Source of the DNA: Chamaea fasciata
Taxonomy: Eukaryota; Chordata; Aves; Passeriformes; Sylviidae
Assembly (NCBI GenBank): GCA_029207755.1
Contig: JARCOQ010000003.1
Coordinates: forward strand, 42,428,144-42,492,143
Direction of reading: 5' to 3'
Length of the DNA stretch: 64,000 bases
The notes beneath the pieces are model-generated. The model searched no databases and was not told where the DNA came from. It worked only from the letters and a program-made list of their open reading frames with translations. The first letter of the stretch is position 1. Every line of letters begins with the position of its first letter. The translations under genes were made by a program, and so were the position numbers. This document shows, piece by piece, positions 1 to 15,100 of the stretch.

Positions 1-150
1 GCTGCTGGTCCTGGCGCACCCCGAGCGCTGGAGACTGACAGGTACCGGGGCCGCCCCGGGGCTTTGCCGGAGCGGGAGGGGGCGGCGGGCGCCCCGCCCG
101 GAGGGGCTGCCGGGGCCGGGGTGCGCGGCCGCCGCCGGGGCGAAGGAGAA
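1..150 (+). promoter_or_regulatory. 3' edge of the ABCB10 CpG island
   Basis: The first 150 bases are extremely rich in G, C and CpG, and then drop abruptly to AT-rich intron sequence. They cover the end of coding exon 1 and the start of intron 1. This is the downstream shoulder of a CpG-island promoter whose core, with the transcription start, lies before the window. Confidence 0.7.
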
Positions 151-3100
151 GGTCGTGTTTCCCTGGAGAACCGGCCCTGCTGGCAGCATCCCAGCACAGC
201 GCGGAATCTTGGAGCGAGCCTTGCATACGTGTGAAAAGCTAAACACATACATTCTCCCCCCTCTTCTCACTTTCCCATCTCTTGATCTGTTGGTTTTTGA
301 AGGGAAGGTAAAAGTTTTGGAAGTTAACAGAACTCGGTTCCCTTTTTTTTAATGCCTCTGTGCGTGTTCAGCGCTGGCTTCACAATCTGCCTGCAATAAA
401 TTTGGGCCCAAGTCTACAGGAAATTAAGTAAAAAGGGGAACCTGGTGCGCTTATTTTTTAAAGTAAATTGGAATTCTCTCCCCCAATAATTTTTTTTTTT
501 TTTTTTTTGCTTAAAACTTTTGTAAGATGTTTTGAAAATTGTTTATTTTCTAGTGTCTATGCGGTAAAACCAAAACGCCGTGGTTGTATAAATTACACCC
601 TTAACACTGATATTTTCAACAGAGTATAAACGAACTTTTCTTGACATTGCTTCTCATGGGTTAGTATGATAATAGCTGTTGGTAAGAAAACAATGTCAAA
701 TTATTATGTGCTTTGGGTTTTTTAAGGCTTCTTTATTGGCAGACAGCATGTGCACTGTCTCATGAGAGAGAGGCCTGTAGTCCTCTGTAAAAGTTTAAGT
801 ACTTCCCATGGAACGGGTAAATGGTGTTTGAGAGGAGAGGTGAGGTAGTTAGACATATAGAGCGGTGGTTTGTGGAATACCAAACACTTTGCGCAAGATT
901 TTATTCACAGTGGGTATTTACAGAGTTTCATTACATGTTGATATTATATAGCCAACATAATTTGGATCCAAATGAATGTTTATAGATTTTAGACTACCTG
1001 CTGGTTTTACAATGAAGTTTTAAAAGTCTGTGGTTTTCCCATTTAAATTTAATCAAGTAAATAAATCAGTTATTTTAAGGCTGACTTTTAGGACCCAAGG
1101 CTTCTAAATAACTGAAAATTTAATTTAGTTCACTTTACTGGGCACTCGCTGCCAGCTTGTTTATCACAGGCAGGGTATGGTTGTTTGTAATTATGTTTTG
1201 AAATAGAGCAAAGCATCCTTAATCTGTGCAGTCTGCTGATGGTTTTATCTAAGTAATCAGCTATCACAGTTATTAAAAACCAGTTACATGCAGTTTTGTC
1301 CTTTGAGGTAACAGAATGGCCTGAATTAAAGTTTAAAAAACCCCTAACACAACAACTTAATGGTATCAGCTCATGAGGATGGGAAAAATATGGGCATGTA
1401 ATAACTGCTTTTCAGTGTTCAGTTGGTCTTCATTCTGGAAGAGGAGTGAATTATTTATTGACACCCTGCTTAAGGGAAAAGTTGTAGTTAAGTTGTAATT
1501 AGGTGGGGGGATAGAAAAGCTAACAGGGAAAATGCTTTTGGTCATTATAGAGTGCGGGGATAACAAATACGGGTAAAATGCAACATACGTGCTTGTAGGG
1601 AAATTGCATCTACCCCTTATATCTAAAATATGTTAAAATGTGTTGCACTTTCTTCCTGTTGCAGCTTTGTACTGAGAAACTAGTCCTTAAAAACCTAGTA
1701 TGTCTGGGTTTGCTCCATTCAAAAAAGAGGAAGGTTAATGGTTTCACTATATGAAACAACCTAGAGTAAACCATTTAATTTCCTCTTCAAGTCCATATAA
1801 CCATTAAGCAAATGATGTGAGATCTCTTCAGAGTCTACAGGTGCTGTTTAGTTCTTCAGGAAGGTTGAGTTCTTCCAGATTTTTTGTATTTTATACAACC
1901 GGTGCCTGGTAACGTAGGGGTGTAACAGTTCCAGTGTGGAGTGCTGTGCCACCTTTTCTGGCATTCCACATGGCACACGAGTCGTGAGGGTCTGTCTGCT
2001 CCTTGCAGCTGGGAGTTGGAATTCACAGTCACAGAAGGTGAAGTGCTTGCCGTGAGGACAGTGGGAGCAGAGGGTGATTCATGAGGAAGTTGAGCAAGAC
2101 TAGCTTCACCCGTCTTGGTGTGCTGGGGAAGTGGTGTCAGCTGATGAAGGTGCAGGTACAGAGGTGAAGGTGACCTGCTCCCCTTGTGGTTGGCACCAGA
2201 GGAGAGGATCCCATCTTGCTCTGTGCAGGACCTCTTCACCATCCAATCAACGGGTCAGGAAGAAGTGGTGTGCTCTGGCCCAGACTTCTTCCCGTCTGCA
2301 CCTCTTGCAGAAGGAGTTTCTGACCCTCTGGAGGCTCCTGGGAATAAAAATAAATGTATCAAATGTCACACTGAAAAAAAAAAAAAAGCATCAATGTAAT
2401 ATGTTCAGTCTCCAGTTACTTCTGCACCAGGGTAGAGCTATGAATATACTTTAAATGGGACATGTGTGTTAAATTTTGTTGTTTGCAGTGAAGTGGTAAA
2501 AAGAAGCCCAAATATGGTGGGAATCCACTCTGTTAGTGACCATAGTTTTGTGCAGTGATTAGGAGTTTGTAAATCCCGTAGTACCTCCTAGGTTTAACAA
2601 AGGAGAGAAGTAGTTGTAGGAATTCTTTAGCTGATCTGGTGTAGTCAGGTGAGGTAAACCTGCATCTTCAGTTAAATTCAGTTCCCTGGGGAAGAGGACA
2701 GCGCCATAGTTGGAATTATTAAATCCTGCCCCGTGTGTGTGACCACAAAAATGCCTTTTCAAAATGATCCCTTTTATATCTTCCTGCCTCTTAGTTTCTC
2801 CCCGTGAGAATGTCTGTTGCACTTCATCCAAACCACACTCGAAGGAAACAATAGTTGTATTTGAATTGTAAAGTAAGCACAAGGAACTTTGAAATTTTTA
2901 ATTGCATAGCAAAGTGTGCCCTTTCCCTCTATAAAACTTTCTGTGCACTGAGTAAGAAGGTTTGTTTTGTACATAGGTCTTCTTTAGGGTATTCAAGAAA
3001 TGTTATTTCATAAGTTTTATTTGATAATTTTTGGCAAGTTTGTAATAGCTGCTTTCCTATGGATTAAAATTTCAATTAAGTCAGAAAAGCACTGCCTTTT

Positions 3101-6100
3101 TCATAATCAGATTTTCTTTTACTTTAAAATTACACCAGGTGATGCACTGATTTTTTTTTTTTTTTTGGAAGGCAATTCTTGTGGTTTTAAAATCATAATT
3201 CCTATATGTGTATACATGTAGTGGTAACTTACTGAGTGTTTTCTCATGTGATAAAATACAGGCTAGGTGCTTTTTGTTGTTTCTCCCACTAGTGTTTCTT
3301 CTGATTTTGTCGATGCTTGGTATGAAACTCACAAATGTCCAAGCAGCCTTGTCCCTTTGTCACAGAAAGTTGCGTTTTCTGTGCCTAATTGATGACGGTA
3401 TTTTATTTTAAACTGGTGGTGAATTGTTAACGAAGTTACTTATGTAAGATATTGCAGAAACAGTAGCTGCTTATCACCGTGATCGGTTAGGTGCTTAGAC
3501 TTTAATTTCCTTGGCGAATGTTGTTGCTGCATTTTTTGTGTGAACTGTGGAGATAGTCATAGCTAGGTTGGTCTGACATAAAGACTGTCTTCTATACAAG
3601 GTAAATATGAACAAGTTAAATGCTTTACTGTTAAATGCCCGATAAAAAAGAAGCCCTACTCTCTCCTCCAAACTTAGAGTTATTCTGTTACTTTCTAGCA
3701 TTCTGTGAACTGTATTTTTTTTCTGAGCACAGTAACACAGTTGTTCTTAACAATGTAAGGAGGGTGGTTCTAAAAGGTTCATGCATAATAACAGATGTGC
3801 AGATGTCTTGTATGAATTTAACACAGGAAATCACACCACTCATATCTAACCTAGAACTATACAGAACATCATTAAGTGCTCACAGTGTACTCTGGAAGAA
3901 GATTTTTATTTTGTCATATTTGCTGAGCTGACTCTTTGCAGGGTTGGTACCCCAAAATACTGTGGACCAGGGTCCACCAAAAGAAAATGAACTTTATTTG
4001 ACCAACAAATATAAAATTTACCAGTGCATCTTTCTCCCATAAAAGAGCAACTGAAGAGCCCAATTTTCCTGAATGCACATGATAATGTGGTAGGTTTTAT
4101 CCATCACTCCAAATGCCCTTGTGGAATGCCAGTGTTAAGCTTAAAAATTCCCCACATATTAAATAAAACTGCACAGATAACTGGTAGAGGACAGATATTC
4201 ATTGTTACTGGTAGAAGGATGTTTCTCACAAATGCAAAGCTTGCTTCTGACCTGCCAGCCCCCCATATTTAAATGAAACCAGTACAATACCTAAAAGATT
4301 TCAGGAGATAACACTCATAGCTTATGGAATAGTAAAAACTAGCTACCGTGACCTGTTGCTGGGTTACTGTGCACTGCCACATCTCATCAACACCTCATTT
4401 TTCTGCCTTTCATCCCTGATTGGCTTGGATTGGCTTAATTTATCTGAGGTAAAATCCTTATGTATTTGCCTTCAAAACAGCCCCTCACCAAACAGGCTTG
4501 CAAGTATTTTGTCTGCATACACTTCCACATACTATACTGGGTGAGAAGAGTGCTCTGGTAGGAACCAGCAAAATTAGAAACATTCACTGTCTTGGTGTCG
4601 TTTTTGTGTGTAGAAAATTATTTTATGACTCTTTGGAGTCACATCGTCTACATTCTGAAGAGAGGTTTCTGATGGCTCTGCCTTGGTATTGCCTGTAAAC
4701 ATCGTAGTTTATCAGTTGGCAGCCTTGTCCTCCAAGGAAGTTGCAGGTTTGCTGTCAAGAAGCAAGCTCATGTTAGCCTTAACAGAGAGTGTGTGATAGG
4801 CATCATCACTTTGTGCAGCAGTCTGGATTTCTGTGCAAGCAGACAAGCAAAATGTTTGCCTAACGTTTCCAAGAGGGTTGCTCAGCTGCTGCTGCAGCCA
4901 GCTTTCCTTGTGGTTGCTCCTGTTGCCACTTTGAAGTCCTGGTTTTGTAAGTTCCACTGATCTGCCTCACATTTTCTTTATTGTCATCTCATAGCCTACA
5001 AAAAAAATTACTTTAAAATATAAAAGGGTGTGTTTTGGAAGCTTTGTTTGATGTAATTTTCTGGGTAGCAGAGTAAGCCATGTGAAACTAATACTATAGA
5101 GTTTACTCTGACCTTTTTTTTCTATCAGCAACAACCTTCAGTGTCACTGGAGTGTCTTCATATCTGGTTGCTGAACACATCGAACTCCTCCCTTAGCCAG
5201 TTATCACCATGACAGCTCCTTTGAAGGAGGCAGTGCAATGAGTGTTTGCTGGTTCCTATTTTGTCAACTAGTCAGCATTTTAAAAGAAACAAAAAAGAGC
5301 AGCCACTTGGCAACTGTGCTATTTTCTAGTTGGTCTGCTGGTATAATTAACATGAGAGTTTCAATTAGAGAACCTTATTTTGCATGTGATTTGTGATTAA
5401 ATTAATCAAGACATGTATGTTGCTTAGTTCAGTAGTTTTCAGTTTGCTTTAGGTACTAGTATTTGCTTTTCATTCAGTTAAGGCTGTTGGAAGTAATTAC
5501 AGTGAAACCTATGCTGTTTGAATGAAGAAGAGCTGAAGATAAATTCAAGTCACTAAACAGAAACATATGGGGGGTTTAGTTATACAGTCCTCTTCCTCCT
5601 GTGAATATTTATATCTGCAGTTCATATGTAGTGTTCCATCCATAACTGAGAAATTGTCTGGACTAATGGAGACTGAGCTGTCATGCAGAACTGTGCTTAT
5701 GATCAGTGCTTTTGTCCATCTCCAGCTGCCTTGGAGACCAACCAGCTTTTCCTGACAGGAAATAACCTAGGTTTGGTTGGATTTTTCCCTGCTGCTTCAC
5801 AGCTTGAATACACCAGGGCTGCCAGCCTGTTAGTAAGGTCATCCATGAATTTTTAGCTAATAAATAATATCCTTATGAGATGTGCCTATGGCATAGATCA
5901 ATAAGTTTGCACCAGAAAGTGTTTCACTTTCTCCTCTGGTTTCCTTTAATTTCTGTAGCTTCAAGTTGAAGATCCAAATTCTGTATCTTTCACACACTTG
6001 CTGGCCTGACTGTGACACAAGGGAAAGACTGCAAACAAATCTTGACTAAGAAGCACAAGGCTGCAGCTAAGCATTTTTTGTACTCTGAATTCTTCTTTAT

Positions 6101-9100
6101 AAGTACACAGCTGTATTTGCATTTCAAGTAAAAACTGAAACAGAGCTTTCCACATGTGTGTGAAGGTGGTAAGACATCAAACCACCTGTGTCAGGCGTTA
6201 GAAATACTTTAGAAATGCTTTACAGCATTGTGCAATAGGGAGGCTGGCTGCTGTCTTTGTCATAAAAGTGATATAGGAAGCTCAGTAGAATGGAACTAAA
6301 CTTCAGGACTTTCAGCACTGTATATTTTTGTCTTCAAAGGCATTATTTGCAAGTAGTTTTGCAGCAATCCTATGAATGGTTGCTTTAAGTGTGTGGTTGG
6401 TTCTTGGAAAATGATGCTGTATGAATGTCATTGTTTGTTGTGGTTTGGTGGTTTTCATATCAAGTTTGTCCAGTTTTCAATTAAGATGTGGTTTTTATCT
6501 AGCTCTCAGCCTTCCAAGCTTGGCTTGCCTTTTTAGAATTAAACTGTGTCCTTGGCTCAAGAAATTTCTTTGCAGGTTTAAGTTCAAAAGGCTAAGTTTT
6601 GGTGTAGTGTGATTTTCATCCTTTGTGATACACCTTCAAAAAGCTACACAGGCTGTTCCATGGGTGGTCCTGCAACTGGAATTCAAGAGCTCTGCTCATC
6701 AGCAAATGTACTTCTCATTAAGACTTACACTATTTTTCTTTAAACCAACAATAGTAAAGAGTAAAACAAAATGAATGTTTATAAAATTTATCAGTTAAAA
6801 AGAAATCAAATTTGGGTGGGGGTTTTTTTTTGGGGTTTCTGGTTGTTTGAGGGTTTTTTCCCCAATAAAATTGCATGGCTAAATGGTTCTCAGATCAGAT
6901 CTTTATTTCAGTCCATTCAAAAACATTCTGTCCAATCAAAAACAGACAACTGGAAGCTTCCATGCAGTGACAAGCATGAATAGTAAATCCCAAACCAAAC
7001 AGGAGTTGAAGGATTGTGTGTGAGAATTTGGTGACTGTCAATGCTCTCTAAGGGTGACACCTGTGAAAAGTTAACCTTTTTGGATGGTGCTGTTGAAGAT
7101 TAGACAAGAGAAGTGATTCCAGGACTGTGATTATATACAGAGGCTTTTCAGAGTCTTAAAATGTGCCTTGCCTAAGTTCATTTATACTGTGGCTTAAAAT
7201 ACCCCATTCAGAACTCGGTGTAAGAGTGCTGATTATTTCAATTGGCACTTGCAAGCTTAATAGAAGTGTCAAGTGAAAAATAATTTCATTTGTACCATTA
7301 ACCATCTTGTAAGTTCAGAATAACTTTCCTTTTTCTTGTTGATTTGCAGCTGCTGTTGGCTTTCTGGCAGTTTCCAGCGTCATTACCATGTCAGCCCCTT
7401 TCTTTATGGGGAAAGTTATTGACATTATTTATACACATCCCAGTGAGGATTTCACTGACAGCCTGACCAGCCTGTGTGCTTTGCTGAGCGGAATATTTTT
7501 ATGTGGTGGTGCTGCTAATGCTACTCGTGTCTACCTCATGCAGACTGCAGGTAAAAACAGAAGCAAAAGTGGTACTGAGAGTCATCTTGTTTTTCACAGA
7601 GTCAGGATATCTAATGATCTTAAACAAGTTCTTGGCAATGGCCAAGAGATGATTTTGGAATTGGTAGCTTTTTTTAACCAAAGCAAAGGTAAACTAATAG
7701 TGCAAAGATAAGTGTGCTGGAATAATTGCTCAATTTTACTTTAGGTGAGATCTTAAAGATGCCATCTAGCTCATCTTTACTAGACACTCTTCTCTGGAAT
7801 GCACCTTGTTCAGTGCTGTGCAGTCCTGTGGTTTTTATATTGTTCGTGTCTGTGCAAAGTCTCTGGTGTCATGCTTGACTGACTTATGTTTTTGACAGGA
7901 CAAAGAATTGTGAAACGTCTGAGAGCAACCATGTTCTCCTCTATTGTGAAGCAAGAAACGGCTTTCTTTGACAAGACCAGAACAGGAGAGCTGATAAACC
8001 GCTTATCTTCAGATACAGCCCTTTTGGGCCGCTCAGTGACTGAAAACCTTTCAGATGGGCTCAGGGCAGGAGCACAAGCATCTGTGGGGGTTGGAATGAT
8101 GGTATGGTGGTCTCTTACTTGCTTGACACTTTTTCTAGTTTCACATTTGTTTCAGTTCTATTAGGTGAGTGTGAATCAGTCCAGGAACAATCGTGTGCTC
8201 TTGGGTACAAGTGTATTTCATTGGTTATCTACAACAGAAGCAGAGATTATTGCAATAGGTGATATGCCTGTAGCCAGCCACTTGATGCTTACTCACAAGC
8301 AAAATTTGGAGGATGATGGATTGACATTAACTCCTGTTGCTACCCAGAGTTATCAAGCAAAATGTAGTAGGCAAATCACTGAATTCCATTCTTACCAGAG
8401 ATACTAAAACCAGTGGTAACATTCCCATGGTTATAGGTAAAATATGGTATGAAGGGCCTGACAGAAAATCATTACAGTTGGTTGATTCTGGTTAAGGCCT
8501 AGGTGAGCAAAGGCAGCACTGCATGTCTAATTAATGCTGAGGACTTTTACAAGCATTAGTCTTTCTGCTTTAGTCTGTCAATAAAGAATATGTTTATGTA
8601 GGAACCTTGTTAATGAAGACTTCAGTTCAGGACATCTGTTATTATTCCTTGGTGGACAGTTGGATTACATGAACATCTGACATCTCTTGAGGGTTATTTT
8701 TTTATGCTTGTGCATTGTTTGCAGTTATCTTAAATGAAGATGTAGTAATTTCTGCTGCCTACCTGGAGTTAAAAACAGACAGCAAATAGTCTCCTTGTAA
8801 AAATAAGGGTTTTTTTAAATATTGTCATTATCTGTTAAGAGTTTCCTCTATAAAGCTTTACTATTTTGTCACTCATAAGAATTGCTGATAAGAGTGGCTT
8901 TCTGTACTCTCTCATGAAGGGAGTCTAAGGTTTTATCTTACCATGGATGAAATGAGATAACTTTAAAAAATACATTCTGCTCCAAAATACTGCCATGAGA
9001 CAGTTGTAAGAGGTGGACTAAAACCTTGCCAAGAAAAGAATTATTATGAGATAATTATAAAGCCTGTCAATTTTGTCAGTGTTGATTTTGAATCTTTCAA

Positions 9101-12100
9101 TACAGAAAGCAAGTTGAAATTAAAACACATTAGATCTAATGTCAGTAAATTTTATGAAGAGAATCTCTTTAGGTGGTTTGATGATGGTCGTTACAAGCAA
9201 TAAGTTTTGCAGCAATAAATTAAATACCCTGTTCCACCCATTTGTGGCTGCTAGGGAGTACTGGTGACTCAATCTGTTTGTTCCTCACTTACCCAGAAGT
9301 ATTGTATATTTCACTCCTCAGAGTTTCTGTATTACACCATCTATGTAATAGCTGTGAAAGCACTTTAGAAACTGTGTAATAGCTTATATCTTTCAGCATC
9401 CCCAAGAGATTTCCTGGTAGGCCTGTTTACTGGCAGGTTAAGATGTTTCACTAAGACCACACAATGAACCAGCAAGAAAGCTAGAAATTAAATCCAGACA
9501 GCTTTGTTTATAGTCCTTTGTTCTAACCTCCCAAATGCTGTGGAAGAATGGGTATTTTGCCTGGAAAACAACTAAAACATGAGAAATGAAAGCCTAGCAG
9601 CACTAAATCCCTCCTAGTTTCGGAAGAGTAGCAAGGGAAGTTGCACTTCAGTAGTCCAGGGATTATTTTTAATCTGAATGCTAAACTCTGACAATACCTT
9701 TTTCTTCTAGTTTTTTGTTTCCCCTAGCCTTGCTGCATTTGTTCTGAGCGTTGTGCCACCCTTGGCTGTCCTGGCTGTGATTTATGGCAGATACTTGCGA
9801 AAGCTTACTAAAATGACTCAAGATTCTCTTGCAGAAGCAACACAGGTAACCTTTCTAGTTAACTTTAAAGTTGCTCTAATGTATTTAGGTTTAAATCTCT
9901 AAAGTTACAGATCTTCTGAAGACAATTATACTGTTAGTTATGACTCTGTAGTTTTGTACCTGAGTAGTATGAAAGGTAAATGTCAGTAACGCTTATTCAC
10001 AGATCTCAAAAACAACCATGCTTCCTTTGTCCATAACAATATAATACAGAGATATTAAGCCTTGGGAATTTGGAAATGTAAGAAATGACAAGGAGCTTAG
10101 GCTTTAGCTTTGTGAGAGCATAAAAAAATCAGGCTATGAAGTCCTGTGTAAGTTGGTACCTGGATTTTAAAACCACTTTCTTTGGATTATGGTTTTGAGC
10201 TTGAAGCTATCAGGAGCATCCTAGATGAATGCTTCCTTTGCTGGCAAGTCTGTCTCTGAAATGCATCCCTGATGCATTGCTGTCAGCTCTTACATGTTTA
10301 TGGAGCCTGTTTCTTAAACATTTTCCTCAAAGGCTTAGGGTGGGAAAACATTATTATAAAGCATAGAAATATAATTAGGAAAGTTCTAGTTAAAATAGTC
10401 ACAGTTGTCAGCTGTTACAGACTTGGGATGTCCTTTGTAGAACTGTGCAAAAGGAAGATTAGCCCTCTTCTATTTGTCATCCTCAGACTGCATTGGTGGG
10501 AAGCTTGTGCTTTTGTAAACCAGGTGTGGGACTTCATATGAACAAACAATTTTTGTGTTCCATTCAAATTTCCAGGTTGAATGGGAGATGGAAGAAGGAG
10601 AATTATATTTTTGTATCATACTTTTACTTATAAAAGTGGAACTTATTTTTTCTAAGACCATCACAATGTCCATTGACAACTTAGTGTAATTGGTTGCAAT
10701 TGAGGTATTTTAGAATTAATACTTTGCTGTTTAGAAGTTAAAATACTGAGTTGAAATGAGACATTAGTAGTTGGGTTAAATTAATCCCCAGCATTGCTTT
10801 GATCAAATGAGTGGAATTGTTTTAGGAAATAACTGCAGGCTTTTTTGCATGACTCAGTATGGAACAGCATATTCTTTATTTTTTTCCCTTCCCACGGTGT
10901 TATTGCATATTGTGAATAGTAACTTCCCTATGGGTGATGTTCACGCCAAACTTTTTAACCCTACTTTTATATTTTTCTGTCTCTGCTAGCACCTAAGACA
11001 ATCTTGAGGTTTTTTGGGTTTTTTTAAACTGCCTGGGCATGCAGTATGCTTTTAACTTAATAGAATTTTGAAAAAAGGGGGTTGGGGTGGGGAGAGGAAG
11101 GCATGAGAAATTTTCCAGTGCTATCCAAAGACATGTAGATTAGTGAAGTGATATTGGTTTAACTTTCAGATGTTCTATAATGTGAGTATTTCAAATTGTG
11201 TGTCTCTGTGTATCTGTTTTGTGCTTTGCTTCAATGCAGTTAGCTGAAGAGCGGATCGGAAACATCAGAACAGTTCGAGCTTTTGGGCAAGAAGTGGCTG
11301 AAATGGAGAAGTACACAAATAAAGTGGATTATGTGCTACAACTGGCTAAAAAAGAGGCACTAGCTCGGGCAGGCTTCTTCGGAGCAGTAAGTAGATTTAA
11401 TGAAAGTAAGCCAACCATGTTATGCAAAGTGTTAATTATTTTAAAACTCCCGATGATACTTAAAAAATCTGCAAGTAAATGATTGAGAATAAATTGAACC
11501 TACATAAAACTGTGGGAAGACTGGACTTAAATCAGTCTACATTGTTGTGAAACTGCATCTCAAGATAAAACGGTATGATAAAGTCACTTTAAGCCTCAAT
11601 TTCTGCACCACACCCCATAGCTGGGGACTGCTGATCTGAGGCTGCACTTTCTATTCAAGGAATTAAACCAGTGGAAACCTTCTCCTACCCTGAGAAGTTA
11701 CAGGTTTGGCTCCCCAAGGAGAGGAGCATCAGCGGATAGGAAGGTGGGGAGTGCGCAGATGTGGGAGGGAGGCTTGGATTTTCCCATAACTGTTTGTCTA
11801 ATTGAATTCTAAAACTGGAACGTAACTGAAGACTAACAATTCTTCCTTGGTAATGATGGTTGAGAATAATGTTTAGTGTTCCTTTCCACCTTGGGGGAAA
11901 AAAAAAAAGCCGAAAAAGAGTTGCTTGCTTTTTGAACACTTGTTGGATAGCACCGTGCCACTGGATGGCTGGCTGGCTGGCTGTTGCCTGGCTCTGTGTT
12001 AGAACTGTTGAATTTACAGTCCTTCAAAAGCCTAGATACCTATAGTGTGAGAGTTCTTTTCATTACGAGGAAAGTTCTGAAACGACATTTTAGAGGATGA

Positions 12101-15100
12101 AATTCAAGGTGTATGTGACATAATCTGCCTTTTCCTTTTTCCTTAGACTGGCCTTTCTGGGAACTTAATTGTCCTCTCAGTGTTATACAAAGGAGGATTA
12201 CTAATGGGCAGTGCCTACATGACAGTTGGTGAACTCTCATCTTTCCTAATGTATGCTTTCTGGGTTGGCATAAGCATTGGAGGTATGGAATGAGAAATTA
12301 CATTTTCTTCACTTCAAAGCATTACAGTCATTATAGGGGCAGGAGGGAAGAAGCTCTTAAAAAATCTGACTTTCTTAAAAAGTCTTCAAAATGAACTTCT
12401 CAAGAGATCATAATTACTTTTTTTTTCTGAAGAGTTAATGAAAATAATAATCTATAACTTAATATAAGTCTTCTTTTTCCCCAAACGAAAGGTCTTTTTT
12501 TTTTTCCAATGTGTGCATGTGACAGTATATATTACTTTAATTTTCTTCAGGTCTAAATTAAGATACTTGCTGTATTGTGTAAAGCTATAAAATATGTGGG
12601 TCTATGTTAAGCATACTCTATTTAGAAAGGCATGTAACATTTAGCTGTAATTCAGTATAGAGTGTCCTCAGCTGGAAGAGTAAACAAAGTGCTAGCAGAA
12701 TACTGCACTTGGTGCTAATCTTCTGGTTTTCCTTTCTCACTGACTCCTCCTGGAAGCCCACACTCTGTAATCTTCTGGCCCAGCAACAAGCTGTTCATCT
12801 TTTTGACAGAGCTGTCTTCATGGCTGCAGACAGGCAAAAATGAAGATAAGTTGCCCAGAAGCTCTACAACTTGCTGGAAGCCACCTTCTTTAAAATGTGT
12901 CTGTTACTTCTGATAGACTAGGAGGGCGATGCAGCTTGCCTGTATTTTTCTTTTTTAAGACTAGGCCTGATATCACAGGGAGCACAAAGATGTGCTTGAG
13001 GGCAAAATTTAACAAACCTCCTTCCTTCCTTCTTCCTTGTATATTAAAATTCCAGTGGCACCCATTCCAACTACCAGCCCCGTTTCTTCTCTGCTTAAAT
13101 CATTGATGTTTGGTCAATGGAGAGATACCGGCCACTTTGAAAACATGGGACAAGCTAATATTAAATAAATGAAGATTAGACGCACTGCTAAAAATACCAT
13201 TGACTTAACTTTTATTTGCTATAAAGATGTATTTTTAAATTCTAGTTCAGATTATTGTAGAATGTAGTTCTGCACAGAGCTCATTCTAATGGGGACTCTG
13301 AAGCAGAGGTGTCTTGCTGCAGGAGGCCAGCCTTCCTAGATGCCTACAAGGCATATAAATCTTCCAAGTGCTGTGTCTGCTCTGTGTATGTCATCAATAC
13401 ATATAGGAGTCAGTGCAACAACTGGGAAGTTCACTGCATAATCTGTGACTTTGCCCCTCTTCGTTGTAAGTTTGCTGTGTTTTCTTCCAAACACGGAACA
13501 TGGGTTATGAAAAAGAAAAACATTTTCTAATTTGTATTTGCTGCCCGTATTATATAATGGTTTTGTTAGGAGTGGTTGTGAATTTGCAAACCTCAGTGTT
13601 TGAGTTTGAAGTTGCTCTGTGAGGCTTATGCCTTCCCCTGCCATGCCCTGCTCTAGGATGTGATGCTTAGACTCTTTTTTTCCAAGCAGACAGCTTCTCA
13701 CCATAGTTAGTGTTGCAAACTTTCAGATAGTCCTCAGCAGCAGCATGATGAAACACCCTACCTACACTTACAGACTTGTGACCTTGAGCTGAGCTTCTTG
13801 CTCTGCAAAAATAAACCAGTAAATCCATTATATAAATACATTTTGATATACATGTTTTTATATGCACCTTGGTTTTTCTTCCCTCCTGAAATAACTCTTA
13901 ACACTGTAAGCACTTTACAGTGTAAGTATGTTTATTCCGGTGGAATTCAAAGATCATGAATTCAAAGAAATCAGTTTCTTTCTTTCTTTCTTTTGAAAGG
14001 CACACAAAAATTTAAGAAATTGGACATTTTGTATCTATGTACTACTCCATTTTTAGTCCAATGTTGGTTTCTGTGTTTATGTCAGCTGGACAGCCCTTCA
14101 GCCAAGCTGCCTTCAAGATGATTCAAACAGCTATGAAGAGCTAGGACCCAGTACTATGTGCAGGCCTTGTGCTTAGCTTTTGCTTTCTCCAGTACTGTTT
14201 GAAGTATTCTGGCATGGGAGACACATTTCTTCCATTGTCCACTCTCCACACACCTTCTCAAGCATCACTTCAGCCTTAGGTGTTGTGCCCTCTCTCTGCT
14301 GTGGCTGACTCACTCAGCCTCCCCTGCATTAGTGTAAACCTATCTGACAAAGAAGAGCGTTCAGAATGCTCAGTTCTACTGAACGATCTGGGAATGTAGC
14401 TGGTTGAATGCAAAACCATTTTCCTAAAGTTGGATGTTGTTCTTCCTCACAGGTGAATGAAAAACGGCATATGTAAGCTGAAGTGTATTAACATTTTCTT
14501 TTCTTCAGAGTGATTTGTTTTACAGATATATTAAGAATGATGAATAAGGGTTATTGGCAGCGCTTAAATGAGACTAGATAGGATTTAACATGTTTAACAG
14601 TTTGCTGGAATAAAAGATCCCCTACACATCTGATCCTTCAATGCTGCTGCTGAAAAGTATAATGCTAATTTTATCTCTTCTATGTCTTCCATTGCACCTG
14701 GATGCATAATACTGTTCTGCTTTTTGTTTAGGTCTAAGTTCTTTTTATTCTGAGCTAATGAAAGGACTAGGTGCTGGTGGACGCCTTTGGGAACTTATCG
14801 AAAGGAAGCCCCAACTTCCATTTAATGGTGGGTTCTTGGTTCATTACTATTTAAAGACTGATTTTCTCTTATGGGTCAGCAATACCTTAGAAGGGTGTGT
14901 GTAACACTTAAAGGTAGTTGTGACTTACATTCTCTTCAAAGAAACTAGATATAGTCATAATGATATAGTCATAAAGTCCTTCTGACTTTACCTAAGTATG
15001 AAACAGATGATGAAAAATTCCTTTAATAAAAAAAATTTAGAAGACAAATGTTTGCCATAATTAATTGCTTTTGGTTTAATTATTTTTATTTATTTAATTC

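Noticed and set aside
11961..11990. GGCT-type short repeat in ABCB10 intron 5
   Set aside because: Only about four units, too short to list as a microsatellite.
13336..13704. A 122-codon minus-strand frame in ABCB10 intron 6
   Set aside because: No domain and no neighbouring exon signals. Treated as chance.
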